Below, piece after piece: positions 1 to 7,616 of a stretch of DNA of 64,000 bases (positions are counted from its first letter, which is position 1; each line of letters begins with the position of its first letter). Origin of the DNA: CAWCKS01 sp963763485 (GTDB lineage Bacteria; Pseudomonadota; Alphaproteobacteria; Rhizobiales; Xanthobacteraceae); assembly GCA_963763485.1 (NCBI GenBank), contig CAVXOW010000005.1:806001-870000 (forward strand). The letters run 5' to 3'. The notes below the pieces were generated by a model. That model was given only the letters and a program-made list of their open reading frames with translations. It was not told the origin of the DNA and made no database searches. The translations under genes were made by a program, and so were the position numbers.

Positions 1-2
1 CG

Positions 3-794
3 GCGGTTCCGACCGATGCGAGCGGATTTCTTCGCGACGTCTACGCTTACATGGCACTCGGACTCTCAGTCACTGGCGTCGTCGCCTTTCTTGACCAACG
101 CTCCGGACTGTATGCGACGATCGAGAAAACACCGATCTTGCTGACGTGCGCCCTGGCAGCTCCATTGGCGCTTGTGCTGTTGCTGAGCTACCGCATTGAA
201 AAAATGTCACCCGCGATGGCGCATCTGGCCTTTTGGGCCTATTCGGCGCTGGTCGGATTTTCGCTGTCGGAGGCTTTCGAACTTTATGCGAGCGCGAGTA
301 TTGCGCGCACGTGCTTCATCACTGCCGCCACATTCATGGTGATGTGTTTCTACGGCTACGCGACGCACCGCGACCTTTCGCGTTTCGGCACGCTGCTGTT
401 GATGGGCCTTGTTGGGGTCATCATCGCCGGCCTGATCAATATATTGTTTGCTTCTAACCCGCTCCAAATCGCGATCGAAATCATCGGGGTTGTCGTATTC
501 GTCGCGCTAACAGCCTACGACGCTCAACACATCAAAGAACTTTATCGCGGTGGCGATATTGCACCGGTTCTGGAAAAGAAGGCTATCATTGGCGCGCTGA
601 CGTTGTATCTGGACTTCGTCAATCTCCTGCTGACGTTGATCCAGCTGCGACGATGGGGTTTCGCGCTGGCCCGGCACTCGCACCGGATGGCTGCGTGGTC
701 GCGTTTGCTGGCGTCGGGCGAACCGCGCAAGAAGCAGACATGGCGCCAATCTGCGCGCAAGACGATGCGATGGCTGCGCGCCCGCCTCGCGTGA
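3..794 (+). CDS. Bax inhibitor-1 (BI-1/YccA) family membrane protein, 5' end missing
   Basis: The first ATG in the window is at 51, but the frame is open back to base 3 and the residues before it (FLRDVYAYMALGLSVTG) match the usual start of transmembrane segment 1 in bacterial BI-1 proteins. The gene therefore begins upstream of the window. About six to seven hydrophobic segments follow, ending in a basic, Arg-rich cytoplasmic tail of roughly 45 residues that is longer than in many family members. BI-1 proteins are inner-membrane proteins linked to stress tolerance and ion leak; no catalytic residue can be assigned. It converges with the DUF2254 gene across a 23-bp gap. Confidence 0.85.
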   Translation, partial: AVPTDASGFLRDVYAYMALGLSVTGVVAFLDQRSGLYATIEKTPILLTCALAAPLALVLLLSYRIEKMSPAMAHLAFWAYSALVGFSLSEAFELYASASIARTCFITAATFMVMCFYGYATHRDLSRFGTLLLMGLVGVIIAGLINILFASNPLQIAIEIIGVVVFVALTAYDAQHIKELYRGGDIAPVLEKKAIIGALTLYLDFVNLLLTLIQLRRWGFALARHSHRMAAWSRLLASGEPRKKQTWRQSARKTMRWLRARLA

Positions 795-817
795 TAGTCG
801 ATGCGAGCTGGTCCGCT

Positions 818-2176
818 TTACTGACTTCCTGCCGCGACGACGGTCTCAAGCGCCGCGAAACGCCGTTGTACTCTCATCAGCTCGTCCTTTGGCAAATGCC
901 CGGCGCATCCGGTCGCCACACGTTCTGCGCGCTCGAAAAGCCTCGTGCGCAAATCGGCATGCGGTGTGGTGCTCGCAATGTCGTGGTAGGCGCGCATCAA
1001 TCGCATGCTGACGGCAACGTCGGCGGCGGCGTAGTGCCTGATCTGTTCGAACGCCGTATCGAGCAGACCGTCAAAGCTCATCCACGGTACGAACAGGCGC
1101 AGGACGTGCGGCGGATCGTAGTGGTGGGACGGCGGCGGGATGCGGCTGATCCAATGGATCATGATCCGGCTGAGCTGATCGACGCAGGTGATCGCCGTGC
1201 TTGGATCGTTGACCGCGGGAGACATCGCGCGCAGCGCGACGTCGACGATCTGGATGACGCCGAATTCGACGTCCTGCTGCATGGTGCGCGTTGGACCAAT
1301 GTCGAAGGCGGCAATCAGATGCAGTGCGCCGTCGATGGGCATGCGCTCCGGCTTTGACACGCGCAGCAGCGGAACACCCGCCGGCACGAACTGGCCAACG
1401 CGGCGTTCGACATGGATGCGAATTTGGTAGGCCTTCGCTAGGGCAATCAGGTGCTTGATATTGACGTAGCGGATGTAGCCGGACTGCCGACTGAGGATGG
1501 GATTTCCGTCCTCCGCGGGGGAGACCTCGCTGCGGTCCGCCAACTGGAACGGACCGCGCGGATAGGGCATGAACTCGTCGATGACCAGCTCGGTTTCACG
1601 CGCGATGCGATCCACAATGTGGTTCACGCTGATCGATTGGGAGATGTGGTAGATGAAATAGATCAGCCAGCCGACACAGACCAGTGCCAGTACCATCGCT
1701 CCCGTAACGGTCGCGACCGGAGCGAACGGGTGCGGTAACGAGCGCGCGGCGGGTAAGGCCGCCATGCAATAGGAGAACGTCCCCAGGAAGACGCCAAGTG
1801 TCCGCTGGGTCGTGCGGTCACGGACGAAGCTGATCAGGATGCGCGGTGAGAATTGCGTCGATGCCAGCGTCAGCGTCATCAAGAGGATCGCGAACACGAT
1901 CGACACCACCGTCATGATCGAGGTCGCAATGCTGGAAAGGATGACCTGGGCGACGCCTGGATCCTGATGCGACGGGAACAGCGTGCTCGGGATAAAGGCG
2001 CTGATCTCGGGAGTCGATTCCTCCAGCGACGAGAGCACGGCGCCCGCAGTCCCCAGCACCATGGCGATGACCAGCGGCCGAATCAGGAAGCCGCCGCGCA
2101 ACGCGTACATCGCGGAACGGAACAGGACAGGCAGGCGCTCGAACATTCGAAATGCCCAATGTTGGCCAAAGGGCAT
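818..2176 (-). CDS. DUF2254 family predicted membrane protein
   Basis: A 452-residue protein. After a basic start it has about four transmembrane segments between residues 30 and 175, including a stretch like that seen in DUF2254 proteins (SIVFAILLMTLTLASTQFSPR). A soluble C-terminal half of about 270 residues follows, with the family-typical GYIRYVN and SPAVNDPSTA motifs. Family function is unknown; it is sometimes proposed to be channel- or transport-related, which the sequence does not settle. It is transcribed alone and converges with the BI-1 gene. Confidence 0.8.
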   Translation of the reverse strand: MPFGQHWAFRMFERLPVLFRSAMYALRGGFLIRPLVIAMVLGTAGAVLSSLEESTPEISAFIPSTLFPSHQDPGVAQVILSSIATSIMTVVSIVFAILLMTLTLASTQFSPRILISFVRDRTTQRTLGVFLGTFSYCMAALPAARSLPHPFAPVATVTGAMVLALVCVGWLIYFIYHISQSISVNHIVDRIARETELVIDEFMPYPRGPFQLADRSEVSPAEDGNPILSRQSGYIRYVNIKHLIALAKAYQIRIHVERRVGQFVPAGVPLLRVSKPERMPIDGALHLIAAFDIGPTRTMQQDVEFGVIQIVDVALRAMSPAVNDPSTAITCVDQLSRIMIHWISRIPPPSHHYDPPHVLRLFVPWMSFDGLLDTAFEQIRHYAAADVAVSMRLMRAYHDIASTTPHADLRTRLFERAERVATGCAGHLPKDELMRVQRRFAALETVVAAGSQ

Positions 2177-2331
2177 TGAGCATCCGGTCAGGCCGAATTC
2201 AACAAAAACCGGCGGACTGCTCAGGCAGGTTGTTGGTCGCCGTAGCTATTGCGGCTGCACAGCGCGTTTCCGGATGCAAAGGCTATCGCGGAACGCGGAC
2301 TTGCCAGCGCCAGCCGTGCCGGTCTCCACCG

Positions 2332-2484
2332 CTAATTTAGCGCCAGATGGCACGCGCTTTGGGCGAGATGGCAGAGCTGGGTGGCCGCGCCGGTCTTGAC
2401 GAGCAGCCCGGCGAACAAAAGCACCGAGATGCACCACACCGCTGAGTATGGATTTCCCTGGTCACTCTTCGAATGGTCATTCAT
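2332..2484 (-). CDS. Small putative single-span membrane protein
   Basis: A 50-residue frame starting MNDHSKSDQG, with one hydrophobic segment (VWCISVLLFAGLLVKTGAA) and a short Cys/His-containing tail. The frame is open further upstream, but the extension is Arg/Trp/Cys-rich and does not look coding, so the internal ATG was chosen. The ribosome binding site is weak. I do not recognise a family. Confidence 0.3.
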   Translation of the reverse strand: MNDHSKSDQGNPYSAVWCISVLLFAGLLVKTGAATQLCHLAQSACHLALN

Positions 2485-2863
2485 GGCAGCACCACGATGG
2501 AAGAATTTCACGGCACCCGCGACTGAGCGCCAAACTGCTGCTCGACATATGCAGGGAAGGGCATAGGGATTCCAGACGAACAAGCCCTTCGTGTCATAAA
2601 GCCGGAATAAGTATCGGACTTCTGAGTCGCCTGGGTCTTGTCCGAGCTGGGCCGCGGGGTGCGATGGGCCAATTTTCGCGGGGGCAAGCCGCAGGACGCC
2701 CGGCTCCAGCGGCCGATTTTTCGGCGATCTTTATGAAACCGCAGTTCGATTCCTATGACGCTACTATATCGTCGCAGTTTGATCCCTCTCGTTTCTCTAT
2801 GACCTCAAGCCCCATCTTGCGGGTGCGGTCCTTCCAGACCGTACATTTCCGCGAGATCGCATC
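2485..2863. other. Intergenic stretch without a supported gene
   Basis: About 380 bp between the small leftward membrane-protein frame and the rightward gene at 2864. I see no convincing coding frame, no strong hairpin plus T-run, and no recognisable operator. Confidence 0.5.
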
Positions 2864-3334
2864 ATGTTCTTCATCCCGGACCATCAGGATCAAGTTCAGC
2901 GGCTGCTGAGGCGCATCCAGGACGCATCTGCGCCCGACACCCGCCTGTTTGCCGATGTCATCGCCAACGCCTGCCCGCGCGCTCTCGCACTGGTCGAGAT
3001 GCGCAAGGCCGTGCGGCTGAAGCAGCTGATCGAAAGCGGTGCCTGGACCGACGCGGCACTCGCGTTGGCCGAACTCGAACTGCCGCAGTGGAAGCCCCGC
3101 CGCATCGTCTATGACGACGGGCAATGGCATTGCCGTCTGTCGGCCCAGCCGTATCTGCCCGACGGCTACGACGATGTGGTCGAGACCTTTCATGGTGAGC
3201 TTTCGCTCGCGATTCTTGCAGCCGTGGTGCAGGCGCGGCAGCAGGCCGTAACTGCACTGCAGATCGACAAGCCCGTCGCCGATGTGGTCCTCAGCCCCGA
3301 TCCGATCCGCATCTGCTGCGACAATTTTTGCTGA
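2864..3334 (+). CDS. Conserved-looking hypothetical protein, 156 aa
   Basis: A soluble, mainly helical protein (starts MFFIPDHQDQ) with balanced composition and alphaproteobacterial codon use. No signal peptide or membrane segment is visible. The N-terminal third (residues 1-70) looks alpha-helical. The centre has WKPRRIVYDDGQWHC, resembling a short beta unit as in other small rhizobial orphans. I do not recognise the family and assign no function. It is the first of a rightward run of small genes reaching to about 5.6 kb. Confidence 0.6.
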   Translation: MFFIPDHQDQVQRLLRRIQDASAPDTRLFADVIANACPRALALVEMRKAVRLKQLIESGAWTDAALALAELELPQWKPRRIVYDDGQWHCRLSAQPYLPDGYDDVVETFHGELSLAILAAVVQARQQAVTALQIDKPVADVVLSPDPIRICCDNFC

Positions 3335-3362
3335 TCCAATGGGCGTGGACGGGCAGGGCCCG

Positions 3363-3635
3363 ATGCAGCCAACGCTGAATTCTCCGCATGCAAATACCTC
3401 CCGCGTGTTGTTTCGCTTTGGCTTGCGCATGGTCGTGCTCATGTCGTTCGCGAGCCTGGGTCAGAACGGATACGCGCGGGCGCTGCTCGCGCTGTTGCTG
3501 ATGTCGGTTGCGATGTGCGCGGCGTGGGCCGGCGCACGGCGCGAGCCGCTGTTTGGACCGAGCCTCACCAACTGGGATGAAGCGGCGGCGTATGGCTGCC
3601 TTGCATCGCTCACGGCCATGGTCGCGCAAGCTTAA
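3363..3635 (+). CDS. Small two-span membrane protein
   Basis: A 90-residue protein starting MQPTLNSPHA. Two hydrophobic segments lie at about residues 18-33 and 38-56, followed by a short acidic and aromatic tail (FGPSLTNWDEAAAYG). The frame is open upstream, but the extra residues are low-quality. A GGGCAGGG stretch lies just before the chosen ATG; an alternative ATG is at 3339. The function is unknown. Confidence 0.5.
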   Translation: MQPTLNSPHANTSRVLFRFGLRMVVLMSFASLGQNGYARALLALLLMSVAMCAAWAGARREPLFGPSLTNWDEAAAYGCLASLTAMVAQA

Positions 3636-3667
3636 CAGCTTGTTACCGAACGCGACCTGCGTCGCCC

Positions 3668-3720
3668 TTTATGCCGCGGCTATGACGTTCATCCCCACCC
3701 TCTCTCGAATTCATATGCCC
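3668..3720 (+). promoter_or_regulatory. Bipartite conserved block, copy A, before a small orphan gene
   Basis: TATGCCGC at 3670 and CTCGAATTC at 3704, followed by TATG and CCC, recur with the same 34-bp start-to-start spacing at 7070-7122. Both copies are upstream of small orphan genes (83 bp before 3803 here). This could be a promoter and leader or a short dispersed repeat. The similarity is seen directly; the function is inference. Confidence 0.4.
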
Positions 3721-3802
3721 CGGCGCGCACATTGGCAGCAACGAAGATTCGATGGTTCTGCCGGGAGCAATCCCGCAAGGCCAGGAACAAAGGATCACGA
3801 CG

Positions 3803-4021
3803 ATGACCGAGCTTATTTTCCAGGCGAAGCCGTTCGTGAAGATGGCGGCGCCGACCGTGCGCAGCATCCGCGACGGCTTCTTCAAGGCAATCGATTCATT
3901 TGCCGCCGAGCGGCTGCGCAACGCCGTGCCGGTGCAGACACGCCGGACCGCGCTGGGTCGCGCTCGGCGCGGACAGGCGAACCGGACATGCGCCGACACG
4001 ACTCCCCGGAAGGCGGCCTAA
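3803..4021 (+). CDS. Small basic hypothetical protein, 72 aa
   Basis: Starts MTELIFQAKPFVK, with AGGA eight bases upstream of the ATG. The N-terminal 40 residues form a plausible amphipathic helix (SIRDGFFKAIDSFAAERLR); the C-terminus is Arg-rich. No family is recognised. It is preceded by the bipartite block at 3668-3720 and followed after 121 bp by the first of two paralogous small genes. Confidence 0.45.
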   Translation: MTELIFQAKPFVKMAAPTVRSIRDGFFKAIDSFAAERLRNAVPVQTRRTALGRARRGQANRTCADTTPRKAA

Positions 4022-4142
4022 CATGCGCACCTTCAACCAACCGAACAGCGTACGACGCCTGCGCCCGCAAGCGCAGGCGGGTTGGCCCGCAGGGGCCGAC
4101 CGCGTCTCCGCCACGGGAAGACCGCACCCGACGAGGCCGACC

Positions 4143-4604
4143 ATGAACACGCCGCAACGTCCCGACCCAAGCATCGTCAGCAGGGCCATTCCCCTGGTCT
4201 ATGTCGGACGCAACCACGACGGCTTCTGGGTCGCGCTCGACGCCGATACCAGCATCGGTGGTCTGTTCCTGTTCAAGTCGGGCGCGCTGCGTTTTGGCCA
4301 TCGCCGTCGCAACGGAATTCTCGGCGCCACCATGGAAATGGCGCAGCTCGAATTGCCCGGCAGGAATCGTGGCAATCCGTTCGTCGGCTACCTCGCAGGC
4401 ACAAGGCATGCCGCCGCGCGCCTGATCTCGAAGCTGGCCGGTCCGTTCCGCAAGCCGCTGTCCGTGGTTCGCGCGGCGTTCGCGCAGCTCGCGTGTGCCC
4501 GCGCCTCAGCGCGTATCCACCGCGCTGCGATCGAGCGCGAACTTTATCACGACCAGTACAGGATCTCGACGAAGAGCGACGACGATCTCCGGACCGTTCT
4601 GTAA
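4143..4604 (+). CDS. Small hypothetical protein, paralogue of the protein at 4898
   Basis: A 153-residue protein starting MNTPQRPDP; a GAGG element eight bases before the ATG favours this start over an upstream ATG at 4023. Residues 20-75 hold a motif shared with the 93-residue protein at 4898: VGRN-x2-G-x-WV-x2-DAD-x3-GGLF-x5-AL-x-F. The remainder is a basic, Ala/Arg-rich helical extension absent from the paralogue. The motif pattern suggests a small beta-rich fold that could bind a ligand or partner, but no function is known to me. Confidence 0.6.
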   Translation: MNTPQRPDPSIVSRAIPLVYVGRNHDGFWVALDADTSIGGLFLFKSGALRFGHRRRNGILGATMEMAQLELPGRNRGNPFVGYLAGTRHAAARLISKLAGPFRKPLSVVRAAFAQLACARASARIHRAAIERELYHDQYRISTKSDDDLRTVL

Positions 4605-4631
4605 CGCCGCGTCGTTTGAAGGAGTAGTGTC

Positions 4632-4835
4632 ATGTCCCGCTTGTTCTCGCGTACCCTCACCGTCGACCAGGCGCCGCGCCTGCGAGAGCCTGCGCGGCGC
4701 GTCGACCCGAACCCTCAGCTCGAAGCGCTGGCGCGGTTCACCAAAATCGCCGGTGCCGTCGTCGCGTTTGCGCTGGTCCTCACCGCCATGATGGCCATCG
4801 ATGTCGCGATCTGGGTGCCGCACGTCCGCCCCTAG
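4632..4835 (+). CDS. Small single-span membrane protein, 67 aa
   Basis: Starts MSRLFSRTLTV with a GGAG ribosome binding site. A charged N-terminal half of about 38 residues precedes one transmembrane segment (IAGAVVAFALVLTAMMAIDVAIW) and a short tail. It lies between the two paralogous small genes at 4143 and 4898, 27 bp after the first, so the three may be cotranscribed. The function is unknown. Confidence 0.55.
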   Translation: MSRLFSRTLTVDQAPRLREPARRVDPNPQLEALARFTKIAGAVVAFALVLTAMMAIDVAIWVPHVRP

Positions 4836-4897
4836 TTTTCAAATCACACCAAGCTCTCGCCAATGCGCTGTAGCGCGCAAAACGAAGGAGATTTGCC

Positions 4898-5179
4898 ATG
4901 GACCGTTCGGAACCTCCGAGTCCGGAAGATCAGCTTTCATCTGACTGTTTCTTCGTCGGCAGAAACAGTCGCGGCCAATGGGTCGTTCAGGACGCCGATC
5001 ACCGCCGCGGCGGGCTGTTCGTCAATCGCGCGGCGGCCTTGAAGTTCGCAAAAGACGAGGACACCAGCGGACACCCCGCGATCGTGATGGTGCCCGACAT
5101 TCTCGAACTCGACATGAGTGCGCCGGCCCTTGCCGCCACCGCGCAAACTTCGCTTCCCTCCTACCGGCGCGCGGCCTGA
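4898..5179 (+). CDS. Small hypothetical protein, paralogue of the protein at 4143
   Basis: A 93-residue protein with a strong AAGGAG ribosome binding site. Residues 19-55 (FFVGRNSRGQWVVQDADHRR, then GGLFVNRAAALKF) align with the 153-residue protein at 4143 without gaps over the core. Acidic residues dominate the N-terminus and a hydrophobic strand-like stretch follows the motif (AIVMVPDILELDM). It is cytosolic, with no membrane segment. The duplication suggests a local family expansion; the function is unknown. Confidence 0.65.
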   Translation: MDRSEPPSPEDQLSSDCFFVGRNSRGQWVVQDADHRRGGLFVNRAAALKFAKDEDTSGHPAIVMVPDILELDMSAPALAATAQTSLPSYRRAA

Positions 5180-5218
5180 TCCGCGCGATCAATCCATGCC
5201 GCTGCCTGGCCCGAGCCC

Positions 5219-5626
5219 GTGCTGGACGCGATGATCAGCCTCGCCAGGCTGTCGAAATCGCGCCGCGTAATCGTTGCTGGATCCAACGCATTCGGCCTCT
5301 ATCTCGGCTTGCTCGATCGCGGCTTTGCGCGCGCGGCGACGACGGCCACCTGCCGCGTCCCGTGCGGGCAGCATGACACCGCGCTGATCTCGGGGCGCTA
5401 TTCCACGGATGGACTCGAGGGTTTGTTGAAACGTGTCGTGCCGTTCCTGAATGCGCGCGCAACCATCGCGATCTGGATCGACTCCAGCGCCGCTTGCGGC
5501 GGCAACAAGCTGCACGCCGCCCTGGAGCGGCTCGGGTTTCGCATCGAGGCGGGCACGGCCTGTGAAGATGGCTTTATCGTCTCGGCGCAGCGTCGCGATT
5601 TTAGCCCGATGGCCAACGCCGCTTAA
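5219..5626 (+). CDS. Hypothetical cytosolic protein, 135 aa
   Basis: Starts at GTG 5219, or at ATG 5231. An alternating hydrophobic pattern fits an alpha/beta fold: VIVAGSNAFGLYLGLLDRG, then AIWIDSSAACGGNKLHAALERLGF. The GSN-x-FGLYLG stretch resembles a nucleotide-binding-like strand-turn-helix, but no definitive motif is present. Two Cys pairs are visible without metal-site spacing. It ends 14 bp before the DapA-family gene, so the two are probably cotranscribed. Confidence 0.6.
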   Translation: MLDAMISLARLSKSRRVIVAGSNAFGLYLGLLDRGFARAATTATCRVPCGQHDTALISGRYSTDGLEGLLKRVVPFLNARATIAIWIDSSAACGGNKLHAALERLGFRIEAGTACEDGFIVSAQRRDFSPMANAA

Positions 5627-5640
5627 GCGGAGGTGCAACC

Positions 5641-6618
5641 ATGTCGAAGGTTGATTTAAGACTTCGGTCGCTGACCGGCTACGCGCCGGCTGTTCCGACG
5701 CCGTTCAAGAGCGATGGCGGGATCGACTACCGCGCGCTGCAGGTGTTTTGCGATCTCCAGATCAATGAAGGCGCGACGGCGCTGGTGGTCTGCGGCACGA
5801 CCGGTGAAGCGCCGACGCTGTCTCCGACCGAGCAGGTGACCGTGATCCAGATCGCGGTCGATGCCGCAGCTGGCAGGGTGCCGGTGATCGCCGGTGCCGG
5901 CTCGAACTCGACTGCTCACGCGATCGAATTGACCCGTGATGCCGAGGCGGCCGGCGCGGACGCGATCCTGTCGGTCGTGCCGTATTACAACAAGCCCACT
6001 CAGGCCGGGCTTTATGCGCACTTCAGCGCCATTGCCGACTCCACTGGCTTGCCGATCATCCTTTATGATGTGCCGTCACGTACCGTCGTCGGTCTTGCCG
6101 ACGAGACGATTGCGCGCCTTGCCGAGCTGCCGCGCTTTGTTGGGCTCAAGGATGCCACCGGCGATCTCGGCCGGCTGTTTCGCCTGCGGTCGCTGCTCGG
6201 CCCGGACTTCAAGCTGCTGTCCGGCGACGACGCCACGGCGCCTGCGTTCATCGCGCAGGGCGGCGACGGCTGCATCTCGGTCACGTCCAACCTTGTGCCC
6301 CGGCTTTGCCGGGAGATGTTCACTGCCTATGAGCAGGGTCTGATCCACAAGGCGCGGCAGCTGGCACAGCCGGTCGCCAGGCTCAGCGCCGTGTTGTTTC
6401 TGGAGACCAATCCGACACCTCTCAAGTATGCGCTTGGCCTGGTCGGCCTCATGTCGCCGTCGGTCCGGCTGCCCTTGGTCGAACCGACAAGCGCTACCAG
6501 ATCGCGAATTTCGACGGCGCTTGGCGAGGCCTGCCAGGAATTCTCAAGCTACCTTATTGGCAACGGGTACTCTCCCGCTGTACAAACCGCGGAGCGACAG
6601 CGCGTCTACGCGCAATGA
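5641..6618 (+). CDS. dapA: DapA-family (4-hydroxy-tetrahydrodipicolinate synthase-like) aldolase
   Basis: A 325-residue class I aldolase of the DHDPS/NAL superfamily, which condenses pyruvate with aspartate semialdehyde in lysine and diaminopimelate synthesis. Key residues are present: the GTTGE loop (Thr53-Thr54), Tyr116 in PYYNKPTQ, Tyr142 and Arg147 in LYDVPSRT, and Schiff-base Lys170 in VGLKDAT. Arg147 lies where DHDPS enzymes carry the Arg that binds the aspartate-semialdehyde carboxylate, so DHDPS activity is plausible. The protein is about 30 residues longer than the usual 292, with an extra C-terminal tail. The context of small orphans rather than lysine genes suggests it may be a second copy. 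A strong GGAGG site precedes the ATG. Confidence 0.85.
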   Translation: MSKVDLRLRSLTGYAPAVPTPFKSDGGIDYRALQVFCDLQINEGATALVVCGTTGEAPTLSPTEQVTVIQIAVDAAAGRVPVIAGAGSNSTAHAIELTRDAEAAGADAILSVVPYYNKPTQAGLYAHFSAIADSTGLPIILYDVPSRTVVGLADETIARLAELPRFVGLKDATGDLGRLFRLRSLLGPDFKLLSGDDATAPAFIAQGGDGCISVTSNLVPRLCREMFTAYEQGLIHKARQLAQPVARLSAVLFLETNPTPLKYALGLVGLMSPSVRLPLVEPTSATRSRISTALGEACQEFSSYLIGNGYSPAVQTAERQRVYAQ

Positions 6619-6677
6619 CGCGCCATAAATCATGTGCGAATCATTCGCGCCATCAGGTCTTGCGCGGGTGCCCTTCG

Positions 6678-7059
6678 ATGACGAAGGAGAGAACCCTTGC
6701 TGCGACGTCGGACGAGCCGATGAACGATTGGCTGCTCGCATTGCTGCGCCATGCGGTGACACGAGACGATGCCGATCAATCGACCGTGCTGGCGATCGCC
6801 GAAGCGATCGATGCGCGAGGGTCGCACGCCGAGCCGCCGTCGTTTGACTTTTTCCGCCGGACCAGCCTTGAGCTCTGCCAGGCGATCGGGGAGCGGACCG
6901 AGTCCCGGCCGATCGGCGATCATCAGGCGTCATCTCGACAGGATCGAAGACGGCCGGTTGCGTCGGGCGTTTGCCGCCGCCGTCGACATCGAGACGCCAC
7001 AGCATGCGGCCGACAGTCCGAAGCCGCACCGCCCCGAACTTTGGCGGGGCCTCGCCTAA
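6678..7059 (+). pseudogene. Small orphan gene apparently split by a +1 frameshift
   Basis: The first frame from 6678 reads MTKERTLAATS and continues through NDWLLALLRHAV and FDFFRRTSLELCQAIGERTES, after which it becomes Arg/Pro-rich noise. The +1 frame then picks up a protein-like sequence, SAIIRRHLDRIEDGRLRRAF followed by AAAVDIE, to a stop at 7059. Joining them near 6895-6925 gives one helical protein of about 127 residues. A single extra base, real or from sequencing, explains the pattern. The family is unknown. Confidence 0.45.
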
Positions 7060-7069
7060 CTCAGCCACG

Positions 7070-7122
7070 TCTATGCCGCCCCTATAACAGCGGTCGGCGC
7101 GCCGCCTCGAATTCTTATGGCC
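7070..7122 (+). promoter_or_regulatory. Bipartite conserved block, copy B, before a small orphan gene
   Basis: TATGCCGC at 7072 and CTCGAATTC at 7106, then TTATGGCCC, mirror the block at 3668-3720 with identical 34-bp spacing. It lies 37 bp before the small gene at 7159. A shared promoter or leader is the simplest reading. Confidence 0.4.
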
Positions 7123-7158
7123 CCTCGTCCTAGCTTTCCTGGGCGAGGGAGGGCTCCG

Positions 7159-7353
7159 ATGACAATTCAATCTGCACAATTTGTTGCTCGCCTGGTCACC
7201 GCCGGGGAGGTCGTCTGCAGCGCGTTGTCTGTCTTCCTGTTCGGGCCGGCGACCTATCATCCCGAAAGGCACTACATGCGCGGCCCCGGACCAAAATGGC
7301 GTGAGAAGCACGGCATCGTCCAGCTCCTCGCCCATGACGAGGCCCGCGGCTGA
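7159..7353 (+). CDS. Small hypothetical protein, 64 aa
   Basis: Starts MTIQSAQFVARLV behind a GGGAGGG ribosome binding site. It has one moderately hydrophobic helix (VCSALSVFLFGPA) and a polar His/Arg-rich tail ending DEARG. It is preceded by the second copy of the bipartite block. No function is recognised. Confidence 0.5.
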   Translation: MTIQSAQFVARLVTAGEVVCSALSVFLFGPATYHPERHYMRGPGPKWREKHGIVQLLAHDEARG

Positions 7354-7616
7354 CCCAAAGCCGCTCTGACGCGCCCTCCTTGCCGCCGGTTCGCGCCGCA
7401 ATTAGTTAAATAGCCCGCCCGGCACCGCCCCGGGAGGCCGCCTCGGCCGTGGAATCTCGGGGAAAATGGATCGACCGGCAGGCCGACTATCCGTAACCTG
7501 AGCCCTGACTGACACTTTCCCGACGTGTCGGCGGAATAGAGCGTGATCCGAAAAGATCATGCCCTATCAAGAGGCTGGACCAAAGCCGGCTGCGACGATG
7601 CTTGCGAGGGCCAATG

